Source: an uncultured Alistipes sp.
Lineage (GTDB): Bacteria; Bacteroidota; Bacteroidia; Bacteroidales; Rikenellaceae
Direction of reading: 5' to 3'
Length of the DNA stretch: 64,000 nt
NCBI GenBank assembly: GCA_900546065.1
Contig: URBK01000007.1
Coordinates: 53,415-117,414 of the forward strand
This document shows, one piece after another, positions 9,425 through 18,214 of the stretch; the first letter of the stretch is position 1, and every line of letters starts with the position of its first letter. A program made the translations under genes and the position numbers. The notes under the pieces are model-generated. The model worked only from the letters and a program-made list of their open reading frames with translations, was not told the DNA's origin and ran no database searches.

Positions 9425-9457
9425 CTGCTAAAGCAATTTTTCTTCTGAAGCAATTTT
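9425..9457. repeat. Tandem 16-base direct repeat upstream of galK
   Basis: CTGCTAAAGCAATTTT (9425-9440) and CTTCTGAAGCAATTTT (9442-9457) match at 14 of 16 positions with a 17-base period, 49-81 bases before the galK start. A regulator-binding site is possible. Confidence 0.6.
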
Positions 9458-9553
9458 ACGTCTCACACTGCGGCTGCACCATACACTATATATTACATAT
9501 TACACAGCATACATCCGCCTTAATACACAAGCAGCCCGTGCCGGCATTACGTC

Positions 9554-11578
9554 CTACGGGAGTTTGACCTCTATCGTACGGCCCTGCCTTACGGTGAAAC
9601 GCTGCTCGTAACGCTTGTCCTTTTCGCCGTGCTGCAATACCGTAACCTGCAGTTTCTCGGGCGAGAGGCGCTTCACCTCGATATCGAAATCGCGGTCAAA
9701 AGCACGCACGTGCCGGAGCGATGCATGATCCCACGTCGAGGGGATCTCGGGCTTGAGCTCGAAGCTGCGCATGCCCGTCGGACGCATGCCGAACATACCC
9801 TCCGTAATGATACGGCAGTAGAGTCCGCTCTCGGCCGAGAGGTGGCGCTGGTTGCCCTCGGGCCACGCCTCGATCGGATAGGGCACATGGTCACCCAACA
9901 GTCGGCGGTTCGAATAGAACGACAGCTGCTCGGTCATGAAGTCGGGATAGCCCGCAGCATAACCTCCGCGGAAGGCATAGAGGGTCGAGCGGTCCCAGAA
10001 GGTCTCGCTGCCCTGCGCCGTCAGCAGTCCGTCCGACGTGTAGAGATCAGAATGGAACAGAGCGTCAATCGTACCCTCGGCCCGGTCATAGATGCCCACG
10101 ATAAGCGGCATACATATCCACGAACGCAGGATATCGTTACCGTCATAATAGCGGTAGGTCTCATATCCGCACACCGTAGCCCCGAAGTATGACTCGATGG
10201 CCGCACGCATGGCCTTGGCACGACGGCTGTAATCGGCCGTCAGCGACGGGCTCTTGCCCAACTCGCGGCCCAGATACGATGCCGAAATAAGCGCATCGTA
10301 ATAGAGCGTCGAGGTACAGAGGTTGGCCTCGCCCGAAGGGAAGCGTCCCTCCAGCTCGTCACGGTCCGACTTGACCACACCCTCGTCGTTGATCTGGCGC
10401 TTGCAATACTCCAGACACCACTCGATCAGAGGCCACAGCTCCTCGGCCTCGGCACGATCGCCCCGCGTCAGGGCGTAGCGCGCAGCGCCGTACGCGATCA
10501 TGGCCGCATCCCCGCGGTCGCCGGCACCGTTCCACGTACCGTCGCCCTCGGCTATGATAGAACTCGGAATAGGCTTGTACTCGTCATTCATGTATTTAGC
10601 GAAGAGACGGTAGGCATTCAAAGCCGATTCGTTACCCACGCCATATCCCAAGAACGGAAAGAAGGGGTTGACATACTCGGCCTGATCGTTCGCCCAGATG
10701 GCCGCATAGTAGCTCTCGCCGCCCGGGCCGTGCATATATCCGCGTTTGGTCTTGAATATGCTCTCCGAAGCGCGGATCTTGGCATAGCGGAACTCCGTGT
10801 CGATCACGTCATCAGGCGTATCGAGCACCAGATTGTCGTCCACCGCATCAAGGAAAGCCTTGCGCTCGGCCCACATGTCGTCCGCACTCGCCGCAACCTC
10901 GGCATCGTCCTTTGCCAGAGCCTCAATCACTAGCGAGAATACAACGCTGTCACCCGGCTCCACCGTGTAGACACCGCCGCCGTGAACGCGGCTGACAATG
11001 CGATATGAACCTTCGACACCTCTTGCAGGATCCGTCTCGATCGTCTGCTCGAGTTCGGGTATCTGCAACGCGTATGCCACCGAGCCCGTATTGCGCGCAA
11101 CATAACGTTCGCACATGGCCGGCTCCTCCATAGCGGGGAAGATCACCCGATCCACCTCAAGGCCGTAGTCACCCTGACGATGCTCCTCCACGACACGCAT
11201 AGCGCCGTTCAACTCGACAGAATGAGTCTTGAAGGTCAGGAAGTTATTGTTATTGATACGCAGTTGCGACACCACGTCCAAATTCTGGCGCAGCATCAGA
11301 CTGCCGTGCGTATCGTTCGGGATCGTACGCAGCATCGGGAAGACCAGCGAGCGGTCCACACCGAAAATGCCATCCTCGTCAACATCCCAATACAAGACCA
11401 CGGCCATATACTTGCCGCTCATCTCGACATGGTCGTCATGAGGTATAGTCCGTTCGTTTACATCCATACGGATGGTCTTGCCGTCAGGCTCGATCGTCCA
11501 ACGATTCTGCGCCGAGGCGGCCATGCCCAAAGACACGGCCGCCAGCGTCATAGCCAAAAATCCTGCTCTTCGCATCAT
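9554..11578 (-). CDS. Exported six-hairpin glycosidase-like protein, specificity unknown
   Basis: I do not recognise the exact family. The 674-residue protein has a signal peptide (MMRRAGFLAMTLAAVSLGMAASA), an N-terminal beta-sandwich-like half (about 25-250) and a helical half (about 260-600) resembling (alpha/alpha)6 glycosidases of the GH15/65/78/95 type. Supporting segments are YAAIWANDQAEYVNPFFPF, GDGTWNGAGDRGDAAMIAYG with acidic residues that could be catalytic, and ESGLYCRIITEGMFGM near the end. Its start overlaps the galM stop codon by four bases (ATGA), so the two are translationally coupled, which suggests that it releases a sugar needing mutarotation, such as galactose (inference). 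Confidence 0.7.
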   Translation of the reverse strand: MMRRAGFLAMTLAAVSLGMAASAQNRWTIEPDGKTIRMDVNERTIPHDDHVEMSGKYMAVVLYWDVDEDGIFGVDRSLVFPMLRTIPNDTHGSLMLRQNLDVVSQLRINNNNFLTFKTHSVELNGAMRVVEEHRQGDYGLEVDRVIFPAMEEPAMCERYVARNTGSVAYALQIPELEQTIETDPARGVEGSYRIVSRVHGGGVYTVEPGDSVVFSLVIEALAKDDAEVAASADDMWAERKAFLDAVDDNLVLDTPDDVIDTEFRYAKIRASESIFKTKRGYMHGPGGESYYAAIWANDQAEYVNPFFPFLGYGVGNESALNAYRLFAKYMNDEYKPIPSSIIAEGDGTWNGAGDRGDAAMIAYGAARYALTRGDRAEAEELWPLIEWCLEYCKRQINDEGVVKSDRDELEGRFPSGEANLCTSTLYYDALISASYLGRELGKSPSLTADYSRRAKAMRAAIESYFGATVCGYETYRYYDGNDILRSWICMPLIVGIYDRAEGTIDALFHSDLYTSDGLLTAQGSETFWDRSTLYAFRGGYAAGYPDFMTEQLSFYSNRRLLGDHVPYPIEAWPEGNQRHLSAESGLYCRIITEGMFGMRPTGMRSFELKPEIPSTWDHASLRHVRAFDRDFDIEVKRLSPEKLQVTVLQHGEKDKRYEQRFTVRQGRTIEVKLP

Positions 11579-12714
11579 TTCGTGTAGAATTTATAGATAC
11601 AGGTCTGCGAATAGGTCTCGCCCGGGTTGAGCACGATCGAGGGGAAGTTCTCGTGGTTGGGCGCATCGGGGAACTTCTGCGTCTCCAACGCGATCGACTC
11701 ACGGAAGCGCAGAGGCTCGCCATACTTGCCGTTGTACGTACCATCGAAGAAGTTGCCACTGTAGAACTGAAGTCCTATCTGATCCGTCGCCACATCCATG
11801 CAGCGGCCCGTCGTGGGATCGTAGAGCGTAGCCACGGTCTCTACCTGACCGTTATCCTCACGCGAGAGAACCCAGTTCATGTCGTAGCCGTTGCCGAACT
11901 TGAGCTGGTCGTTATCCGCATCGATACGCTCGCCGATGACATGCGGCTCGCGGAAATCGTACGGCGTACCCTCAACGGCGCGAAGCTCACCGGTCGGAAT
12001 CAGACGCTCGTCAGTAGGAGTGATGTAGTCACCCTTGATCGTCAGCACGTTGTCCAGAACCGTACCGCCGCCCTCACCCTTGAGGTTGAAGAACGAGTGG
12101 TGCGACAGGTTCACAAGCGTCGGAGCATCCGTCTCGGCCAGATAGAGTACCTTGAACTCGTTATCGGGCGTAAGCGTATAGGTCATCGTGATGGTCAGAT
12201 TGCCCGGGAAGCCGTCCTGACCGTCGGGCAGCGTGCAACGCAGCACGATCGACGACGGCATAACGTCCACTACGTCCCACACGATCATGTCGATACCCTT
12301 GTCACCGCCGTGCAGCATCTGTCCGTTGCTGTTCTGCGGGCCCGAGTACTCCTTGCCGTTGAGCGTGAAACGGCCCTCGTTGATACGGTTTGCGACACGT
12401 CCCACGGCGGCACCGAGGAAACGTTCGCCCGTATTGTGTACATAACGGTCGATATTCTCGTAACCCAGCACTATGTCGGCCATCTTGCCGTCACGGTCGG
12501 GCACCCACAACGATACCACGCGGCCGCCGAAGTTGGTAACCTGCATGGTGAGCGTACCGTTTGTAAGCGTATAGAGCGATACCGGCTTGCCGTCGATCTC
12601 GCACTTGAAGTTCTCCTCCTTCATGAGGTTCAGTCCGTTATCCGCGGGCTTCTCACTTCCGCCGCAGCCGACCATCATGGCCAGCGCAGCCATTGCCATT
12701 ACAATGCGTTTCAT
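11575..12714 (-). CDS. galM: Aldose 1-epimerase (galactose mutarotase), lipoprotein
   Basis: Interconverts the alpha and beta anomers of galactose and other aldoses, feeding galactokinase. The start at 12714 yields MKRIVMAMAALAMMVGCGG with the lipidated Cys at 17, so the enzyme is predicted to be anchored in the cell envelope rather than cytoplasmic; this is common among Bacteroidetes galM paralogues (family knowledge). Diagnostic motifs are VTNFGGRVVSLWVPD, GRVANRINEGRF, LHGG, and VNLSHHSFFNLKG with the catalytic-type His. The catalytic Glu region is in SIALETQKFPDAPN. The 379 residues are normal. It overlaps the six-hairpin glycosidase start by four bases and follows a terminator that separates it from the GH2 genes. 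Confidence 0.95.
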   Translation of the reverse strand: MKRIVMAMAALAMMVGCGGSEKPADNGLNLMKEENFKCEIDGKPVSLYTLTNGTLTMQVTNFGGRVVSLWVPDRDGKMADIVLGYENIDRYVHNTGERFLGAAVGRVANRINEGRFTLNGKEYSGPQNSNGQMLHGGDKGIDMIVWDVVDVMPSSIVLRCTLPDGQDGFPGNLTITMTYTLTPDNEFKVLYLAETDAPTLVNLSHHSFFNLKGEGGGTVLDNVLTIKGDYITPTDERLIPTGELRAVEGTPYDFREPHVIGERIDADNDQLKFGNGYDMNWVLSREDNGQVETVATLYDPTTGRCMDVATDQIGLQFYSGNFFDGTYNGKYGEPLRFRESIALETQKFPDAPNHENFPSIVLNPGETYSQTCIYKFYTK

Positions 12715-12819
12715 AATGCGAATTTTATATTTTCGTCCTGTTTTCCTATATCGTGACCGTATCCGCCGCTCGGTCACAAAGTCCCCGTGATGCGGCGTCG
12801 GCGCATACCGTCATCCGTC

Positions 12820-12855
12820 AAAAAGCGGCCGACGGACAACGTTGTCCGCCGCCGC
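12820..12855 (-). terminator. Intrinsic terminator after the GH2 pair
   Basis: An imperfect GC-rich hairpin (12825-12855) centred on a fully paired 8-bp core is followed on the minus strand by five T residues, 7 bases beyond the stop codon of the downstream GH2 gene. Confidence 0.8.
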
Positions 12856-12861
12856 TATGCG

Positions 12862-14748
12862 TTACTTCTTCTTATTATCCGCGGCCGCAGGCTGCTCGGG
12901 CAGTGCCATCTGGAATATAGCGCGTACGCGATCCATGTCGTACTTGGTCGAACGGTCGTAGTAGTAGATACCGTTCTGCTCCTGCTCCACATCCGTCAGC
13001 TGCGTGTAGCAATAGCCCCAGATGAGATCACTCATATCGATCAGCACACGCACCTGCGACTCCAGACGCTTGTAGAAATCCTCCTTGGTCTGGGCTGCAT
13101 CGCCGTAACCCCATGCGCCATCCTTCGCCGGGTTGGCCTCCATACACTTTATACCGCCGAACTCGTCGAGGATATAAGGTATGTCACCCTCGTATGTTGG
13201 GAAGGTATAGGGGCTGTTGAGCTCGGGGCGGTTGAAACCGACATTGCCGCGCAGGCGTCCCTGAACATCGGGCTTGCGAACGAACATCTTGCCGCCGTTG
13301 TAGATTATATCGTGCAGACGCTCGGCATTCTGCTCATAGTGGTGCTCGGTCCAGATATCGGTCTTGATATGTATTCCGCCGCTCACGGTGTTGATCGGGC
13401 GCGTAGGATCCAGCTGCTTGGTCATATCGTAGATGTCCGACACGAAACGCGGATACTGCGTCTCGTCGGGCCAGAACTCCTCGTTGAATGGCGTCCACGT
13501 CACAAGCGACGGGTGGTTCATGTCACGCACGACGATATTGCGCCACTCCGACATGAAGTTACGCGCCGCAACGGGCGAGTTGGCGTCAAGACCCCAGCTC
13601 GGAGCCTCGCCCCATGTCAAATATCCCAGCTTGTCGGCCCAATAGTAGAAACGCTCCTCGAAGACCTTCTGGTGCAGACGCGCACCGTTGAAACCGGCCG
13701 CCATCGAGAGCTCGATGTCATGCTTGAGGGCCTCGTCCGACGGAGCGGTCCAGATACCGTCGGGATAGAATCCCTGATCGAGCACAAGACGCTGGTAATA
13801 TGGCTCGTTGTTCAGATATATGCGGTTACCCTCGGTGTGGATCTTGCGCATGCCGAAATACGACGTCACCTTGTCGAGCGTATTGCCATCGGCATCCTTG
13901 AGGAGGAACTCGACGTCATAGAGGAATGGCGACTCGGGACTCCACAGCTTGGCCTTCTTCACGGGCAGCGTCACGACCGATCCCGACGCCACGGGCGCCG
14001 TCTGCGAAGCGATAGTCTTGCCGCCGTCCATTACGTTCACCGTAAGCGTATTACCACTGCGGTTGCGGCGCAGCGACACCTCGAATGACACCTCGTTGCG
14101 GTCGATGTCGGTGGTGCACTTCACGCGCGAGAGTCCGCACGGCGCCACAGCCTCCATCCATACCGTCTGCCAGATACCTGTCGTTCGGGTGTACATGCAC
14201 TCGAAGGGGCCGTGACGCAGCGACTGCTTTCCGGCCGACTGCTCGCGGCTGCGCAGATCGCTCTTGGCGCTAACGACCAGAGAGTGCATACCTCCCGCCT
14301 TGACGAAATCCGTAATATCCACCGAGAACGAGTCCGAACCGCCGAAGTGGCGTGCCACGAACTTGCCGTCAATATATACCTCCGACTCATAATATACGGC
14401 GCCGAAGTTGAGCAGGATATCCTTACCGGCCCACGCCTCGGGCACCGAGATCTCGCGCTGGTACCAGATGCAGGGGATGAACTCCTTGTGCTCGACACCC
14501 GAGAGCTTGCTCTCCGGTGCGAACGGCACGATGATCTTGTCGGCGAAGCCGCGGCTCGACATGAGGCCGCGCTCCCATCCCGTCATGACGGGATCCATCG
14601 AGTAGCTCCACTCGCCGTTCAGATTAACCCAATCGGCACGCACGAACTGCGGACGGGGATACTCGGCACGCGGCACCGCGGCCGTCGCGCCTGAACAGGC
14701 CGCCACGGCGGCCAGCATACACACTATTTTCGCTGCTTTTCTGATCAT
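12862..14748 (-). CDS. Glycoside hydrolase family 2 protein (beta-galactosidase/beta-glucuronidase type), copy A
   Basis: Exported GH2 retaining glycosidase. A hydrophobic N-terminus with VAACSG could be processed as a signal peptide or as a lipoprotein with Cys at 18. Domain order is jelly-roll (about 28-200), immunoglobulin-like (about 205-305) and TIM barrel (about 308-610). The acid/base is Glu423 in TPFNEEFW and the nucleophile Glu529 in YILDEFGG. At 628 residues it lacks the long C-terminal domains of LacZ and is closer in size to beta-glucuronidase. It is a close paralogue of the next gene upstream, 118 bases away. The substrate cannot be fixed from sequence; nearby galK and galM favour beta-galactosides. 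Confidence 0.88.
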   Translation of the reverse strand: MIRKAAKIVCMLAAVAACSGATAAVPRAEYPRPQFVRADWVNLNGEWSYSMDPVMTGWERGLMSSRGFADKIIVPFAPESKLSGVEHKEFIPCIWYQREISVPEAWAGKDILLNFGAVYYESEVYIDGKFVARHFGGSDSFSVDITDFVKAGGMHSLVVSAKSDLRSREQSAGKQSLRHGPFECMYTRTTGIWQTVWMEAVAPCGLSRVKCTTDIDRNEVSFEVSLRRNRSGNTLTVNVMDGGKTIASQTAPVASGSVVTLPVKKAKLWSPESPFLYDVEFLLKDADGNTLDKVTSYFGMRKIHTEGNRIYLNNEPYYQRLVLDQGFYPDGIWTAPSDEALKHDIELSMAAGFNGARLHQKVFEERFYYWADKLGYLTWGEAPSWGLDANSPVAARNFMSEWRNIVVRDMNHPSLVTWTPFNEEFWPDETQYPRFVSDIYDMTKQLDPTRPINTVSGGIHIKTDIWTEHHYEQNAERLHDIIYNGGKMFVRKPDVQGRLRGNVGFNRPELNSPYTFPTYEGDIPYILDEFGGIKCMEANPAKDGAWGYGDAAQTKEDFYKRLESQVRVLIDMSDLIWGYCYTQLTDVEQEQNGIYYYDRSTKYDMDRVRAIFQMALPEQPAAADNKKK

Positions 14749-14866
14749 TACTCTTTATCGTTTTTTGTTTCGGTTAATAAATTTCCATTCCGTTTTTCAA
14801 TGTTCCTTTTTCAATATCTCGCCCCGACGATACGCCGTGCGATTATGTGGCTCGTTGCATTATACT

Positions 14867-16687
14867 CTACTGCTCGTAGCCCTCGGCCTTCATCTGGAAG
14901 ATAGCCTTCACACGCCCCATGTCGAACTTCTCGCCACGGTCGTAATAGTAGACGCCGTTCTGCTCCTGCTCCACATCCGTCAACTGCGTATAGCAGAAAC
15001 CGCAAATCTTGTCGCTGTGGTCGACTATGGCCTTCACCAACGCCTCCAGACGCGTGTAGAAATCCTCACGCGTGGGAGCAGCGTTGCCGTAACCCCATGA
15101 ATTGCCGCCCTCAGGCTGCGTCTCGGCACACTTGATGCCGCCGAACTCGTCGAGCACATACGGCAGCGAGCCGTCATAGTACAACTTACGGATAGCACGC
15201 TCGAAACCTTCGTTCGGGCCCTGAGGCTGGTAGAACTTCTCGCCGTCGAAGAGCATCGAATGCAGACGTGCGCCGTCCTGCTCGTAGCAGTGCGCCGTGC
15301 AGAAGTCCGAAATGACATATATGCCGCCGCTCACGGTATTCACCGGACGCGTCGGATCCAGACGCCGTGTCTCGTTATATACGTCTGTAAGGAAGCGTCC
15401 AGCTTCGTTCGACGGCACACCAAACTCCTCGTTGAAGGGCGTCCACACGATCAACGCCGGATGGTTGCGGTCACGCACCACAATATTGCCCCACTCCGAG
15501 AGGAAGTTGCGCGCCGCGGCAACCGAGTTGCTGTCCTTGTCCCACGAGGCCATCTCGCCCCAGACGATATATCCCAACTTGTCGGCCCAATAGTAGAAAC
15601 GCTCCTCGAATACCTTCTGGTGCAGGCGCGCACCGTTGAAGCCGGCAGCCTTCGACATCTCTATGTCATGCTTGAGGGCCTCGTCCGACGGAGCCGTCCA
15701 GATACCGTCGGGATAGAATCCCTGATCAAGCACAAGACGCTGATAGTATGGTTTGTTGTTAAGGTATATCTTGTTGCCGTCGATATGCACCTTGCGCATA
15801 CCTACATAGGCATCGACACGGTCGAGCGTCCTGCCCTCGGCATCCTTTACCTCATACACCACATCGTAGAGGAACGGCGACTCGGGACTCCACAGTTTGG
15901 CCTTCTTCAGCGCCACAACTACGGGCACGCCCTGCACCGCTGCCGACTCGGCATGCGCCACGACCTTCCCGCCATCACGAACTTCAACCGAAAGGGTATT
16001 CCCGCCTGCGACATTATAATATGTCGGGATTACTACTATCTGCTCATTGTCGATATCGGTTACGACCTGCACACGCTCCAGTGCCATGTCATCCACGGCC
16101 TCCATCCACACCGTCTGCCAGATACCGGTGGTACGGGTGTAGCTGCAACCATACGAATAGTAATTTGTCGACTGCTTGCCTCCGGGCTGCGTGCCGCTGC
16201 GAAGGTCGCTCTCGGCATGCACCACGATGCTGTGCTCCTTGCCGTCACCCACGAAATCCGTGATATCGAACGCGAAGGAGTCAGAACCACCGTAGTGGCG
16301 GCCGACAAAGCGACCGTCGATATATACCTCCGACTCGTAATATACGGCACCGAAGTTGAGCTTCACGCGCTTGCCCTGCCATGCCGACGGAATCTGTATC
16401 ATGCGCTGATACCACACGCTGTTGATGAAATCGGTATACCCTATGCCCGAGAGTTTGCTCTCCGGTGCGAACGGCACCGTGATACGCTGCTCGAAGCCCT
16501 TGCTGTTATAGAAATCGCGGTCGCGACCCGAATCCGACAGATCGAGTGCAAAACTCCATTCGCCGTTCAGGTTGACCCAGTCGGCTCGTTCGAACTGCGG
16601 GCGGGGATACTCCGCACGCGGTTGTGCGCCTATGGCTGTCGAAAACAGCAGAGCCGCAACAACAATTAAAAGTCTTGATTTCATCAT
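14867..16687 (-). CDS. Glycoside hydrolase family 2 protein (beta-galactosidase/beta-glucuronidase type), copy B
   Basis: Paralogue of the downstream GH2 gene and first in the transcription unit. A typical signal peptide (MMKSRLLIVVAALLFSTAIGAQ) predicts export. The same three-domain layout is present, with acid/base Glu420 in TPFNEEFG and nucleophile Glu514 in VLDEFGG; 606 residues. Long identical blocks around the barrel (for example QGFYPDGIWTAPSDEALKHD) show that the two copies arose by tandem duplication, while the region between the catalytic residues (about 455-505) differs most and may change specificity. ATG codons at 16687 and 16684 are both possible starts. A canonical promoter lies 29 bases upstream. 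Confidence 0.9.
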   Translation of the reverse strand: MMKSRLLIVVAALLFSTAIGAQPRAEYPRPQFERADWVNLNGEWSFALDLSDSGRDRDFYNSKGFEQRITVPFAPESKLSGIGYTDFINSVWYQRMIQIPSAWQGKRVKLNFGAVYYESEVYIDGRFVGRHYGGSDSFAFDITDFVGDGKEHSIVVHAESDLRSGTQPGGKQSTNYYSYGCSYTRTTGIWQTVWMEAVDDMALERVQVVTDIDNEQIVVIPTYYNVAGGNTLSVEVRDGGKVVAHAESAAVQGVPVVVALKKAKLWSPESPFLYDVVYEVKDAEGRTLDRVDAYVGMRKVHIDGNKIYLNNKPYYQRLVLDQGFYPDGIWTAPSDEALKHDIEMSKAAGFNGARLHQKVFEERFYYWADKLGYIVWGEMASWDKDSNSVAAARNFLSEWGNIVVRDRNHPALIVWTPFNEEFGVPSNEAGRFLTDVYNETRRLDPTRPVNTVSGGIYVISDFCTAHCYEQDGARLHSMLFDGEKFYQPQGPNEGFERAIRKLYYDGSLPYVLDEFGGIKCAETQPEGGNSWGYGNAAPTREDFYTRLEALVKAIVDHSDKICGFCYTQLTDVEQEQNGVYYYDRGEKFDMGRVKAIFQMKAEGYEQ

Positions 16688-16715
16688 TGAATAAAGTTAG
16701 CAGTTAATATTCTTA

Positions 16716-16746
16716 CAAATGTAGTTTTTTTTCGTCACTTGACAAA
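16716..16746 (-). promoter_or_regulatory. Canonical Bacteroidetes promoter for the GH2 pair
   Basis: On the minus strand: TTTG (16743-16746), a 19-base spacer, then TACATTTG (16716-16723), matching TTTG-N19-TAnnTTTG. The start codon is 29 bases downstream. Confidence 0.8.
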
Positions 16747-16765
16747 ATCAAAAACCACATTATGC

Positions 16766-16808
16766 AAAAAACACGAGGGCATTCCGTTTTTTTCGGAATA
16801 CCCCCGTG
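16766..16808 (-). terminator. Intrinsic terminator after the purine permease gene
   Basis: A hairpin with arms 16772-16786 and 16794-16808 (two internal mismatches) is followed on the minus strand by six T residues. It lies about 70 bases past the permease stop codon. Confidence 0.82.
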
Positions 16809-16880
16809 CCGTTATTCATTCTGCGCCGCGCAGCGGTCGGCAAAGGCCCAATACGTGCCGCTGCCGAAGCGCCGTACAGA

Positions 16881-18173
16881 TCAGATAAATATGTATTTCA
16901 GTATGAAAAGCACGGCCAGAACGTACATCGTCACCGACAGACGTTTGAAGTTGCCGCACAGAACGTTGATCACAACATAGCTGATCATGCCGAGCAGAAT
17001 GCCGTCCGAGATCGAATATGCCAGCGGCATCATGATGATGCAGATGAAGGCGGGGATCGACTCGGCATAGTCGTCCAACGGGATGTTGCGTATGGGGCTG
17101 AGCATGAAGAGTCCCACGATGATCAGCACGGGAGCCGTCGCCGCCGACGGTATGGCCAAAAAGAGCGGCGAGAAGAAGAGCGCCACGAAGAAGCAGCACG
17201 CCACCACGAACGACGTAAGTCCCGAGCGGCCGCCCTGTGCCACACCTGCAGCGCTCTCGACGTATGTCGTCGTCGTAGAGGTGCCGAAGCATGCGCCTGC
17301 CACCGTGGCCAGAGCGTCGGCCATGAAGGCCTGCTTCACGCGCGGAATACGGCCGTTGGCATCGAGCATGTCGGCCTTGGTGCATACGCCCACCAGAGTA
17401 CCGATCGTATCGAACATGTCGATGAAGAGGAAAGTGAATATCACCACCACCATATCGAGCGACCAGATCTGGCTCCACTCGAACTTGCAGAATATCGGGG
17501 CGATCGAGTGCGGTGCCGAGACAAGGCCGCCATAGTTGGTGATACCCATCGGGATACCTATCACCGTCGTGATGAGGATACCGATCAGCAGCGCGCCGCG
17601 CACGTTCTTCACCACCAGCACCGACGTTACGGCAAGACCTATCATCGCCAGCAGCGGGCTGCCCGAGGTGATCTCGCCCAACGATACGAGCGTCGAGTCG
17701 TTGTTGCTTATGATACCGGCATTCTGCAAGCCGATGAAGGCTATGAAGAGGCCGATACCGGCGCCTATGGCATTCTTGAGCGAGGCGGGGATGGCATTCA
17801 CTATGGCCTCGCGCAGATTCGTAAGCGTGAGGATCACGAAGATGATACCCTCGATGAATACGGCCGTCAGGGCGAACTGCCACGGATAGCCCATACCCAT
17901 ACATACGGAGAATACGAAGAAGGCATTAAGTCCCATTCCGGGCGCCAGTCCGAAGGGGAGCTTGGCCCAGAGCGACATGATAAGCGTACCGGTTATGGCG
18001 GCCAGAGCCGTAGCCGTGAAGACGGCGCCGGCGGGCATGCCGTCCAGCTGGCTGAACATTCCGGGGTTGACGGCCAGAATGTACGACATGGTAAGGAATG
18101 TGGTGACACCCGCCAAGATCTCCGTGCGCGGCGTGGTCACCGACTGATCGAATCCGAACAGTTTCTTAAGCAT
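16881..18173 (-). CDS. NCS2 family purine permease (AzgA/PbuG type)
   Basis: Inner-membrane proton symporter predicted to import adenine, guanine or hypoxanthine. The 430-residue sequence has the AzgA-type hallmarks: N-terminal FGFDQSVTTPRTEILAGVTTFLTMSYILAVNP, the substrate-site motif LAPGMGLNAFF, and the second repeat motif FGTSTTTTYVESAAGVAQGGRSGL. About 12 to 14 hydrophobic segments cover the protein. It starts 41 bases after the stop codon of a Tsx-like outer-membrane protein gene, forming a two-gene unit that could carry purines across both membranes (inference). A good terminator follows. Confidence 0.93.
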   Translation of the reverse strand: MLKKLFGFDQSVTTPRTEILAGVTTFLTMSYILAVNPGMFSQLDGMPAGAVFTATALAAITGTLIMSLWAKLPFGLAPGMGLNAFFVFSVCMGMGYPWQFALTAVFIEGIIFVILTLTNLREAIVNAIPASLKNAIGAGIGLFIAFIGLQNAGIISNNDSTLVSLGEITSGSPLLAMIGLAVTSVLVVKNVRGALLIGILITTVIGIPMGITNYGGLVSAPHSIAPIFCKFEWSQIWSLDMVVVIFTFLFIDMFDTIGTLVGVCTKADMLDANGRIPRVKQAFMADALATVAGACFGTSTTTTYVESAAGVAQGGRSGLTSFVVACCFFVALFFSPLFLAIPSAATAPVLIIVGLFMLSPIRNIPLDDYAESIPAFICIIMMPLAYSISDGILLGMISYVVINVLCGNFKRLSVTMYVLAVLFILKYIFI

Positions 18174-18214
18174 ATATCTTCCGTTTTTACTCGTTACAAA
18201 ACACTACGCAGCCG

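Noticed and set aside
14812-16669. Long plus-strand frames opposite the GH2 genes
   Set aside because: Antisense to enzymes with intact catalytic motifs; no promoter and no protein-like composition.
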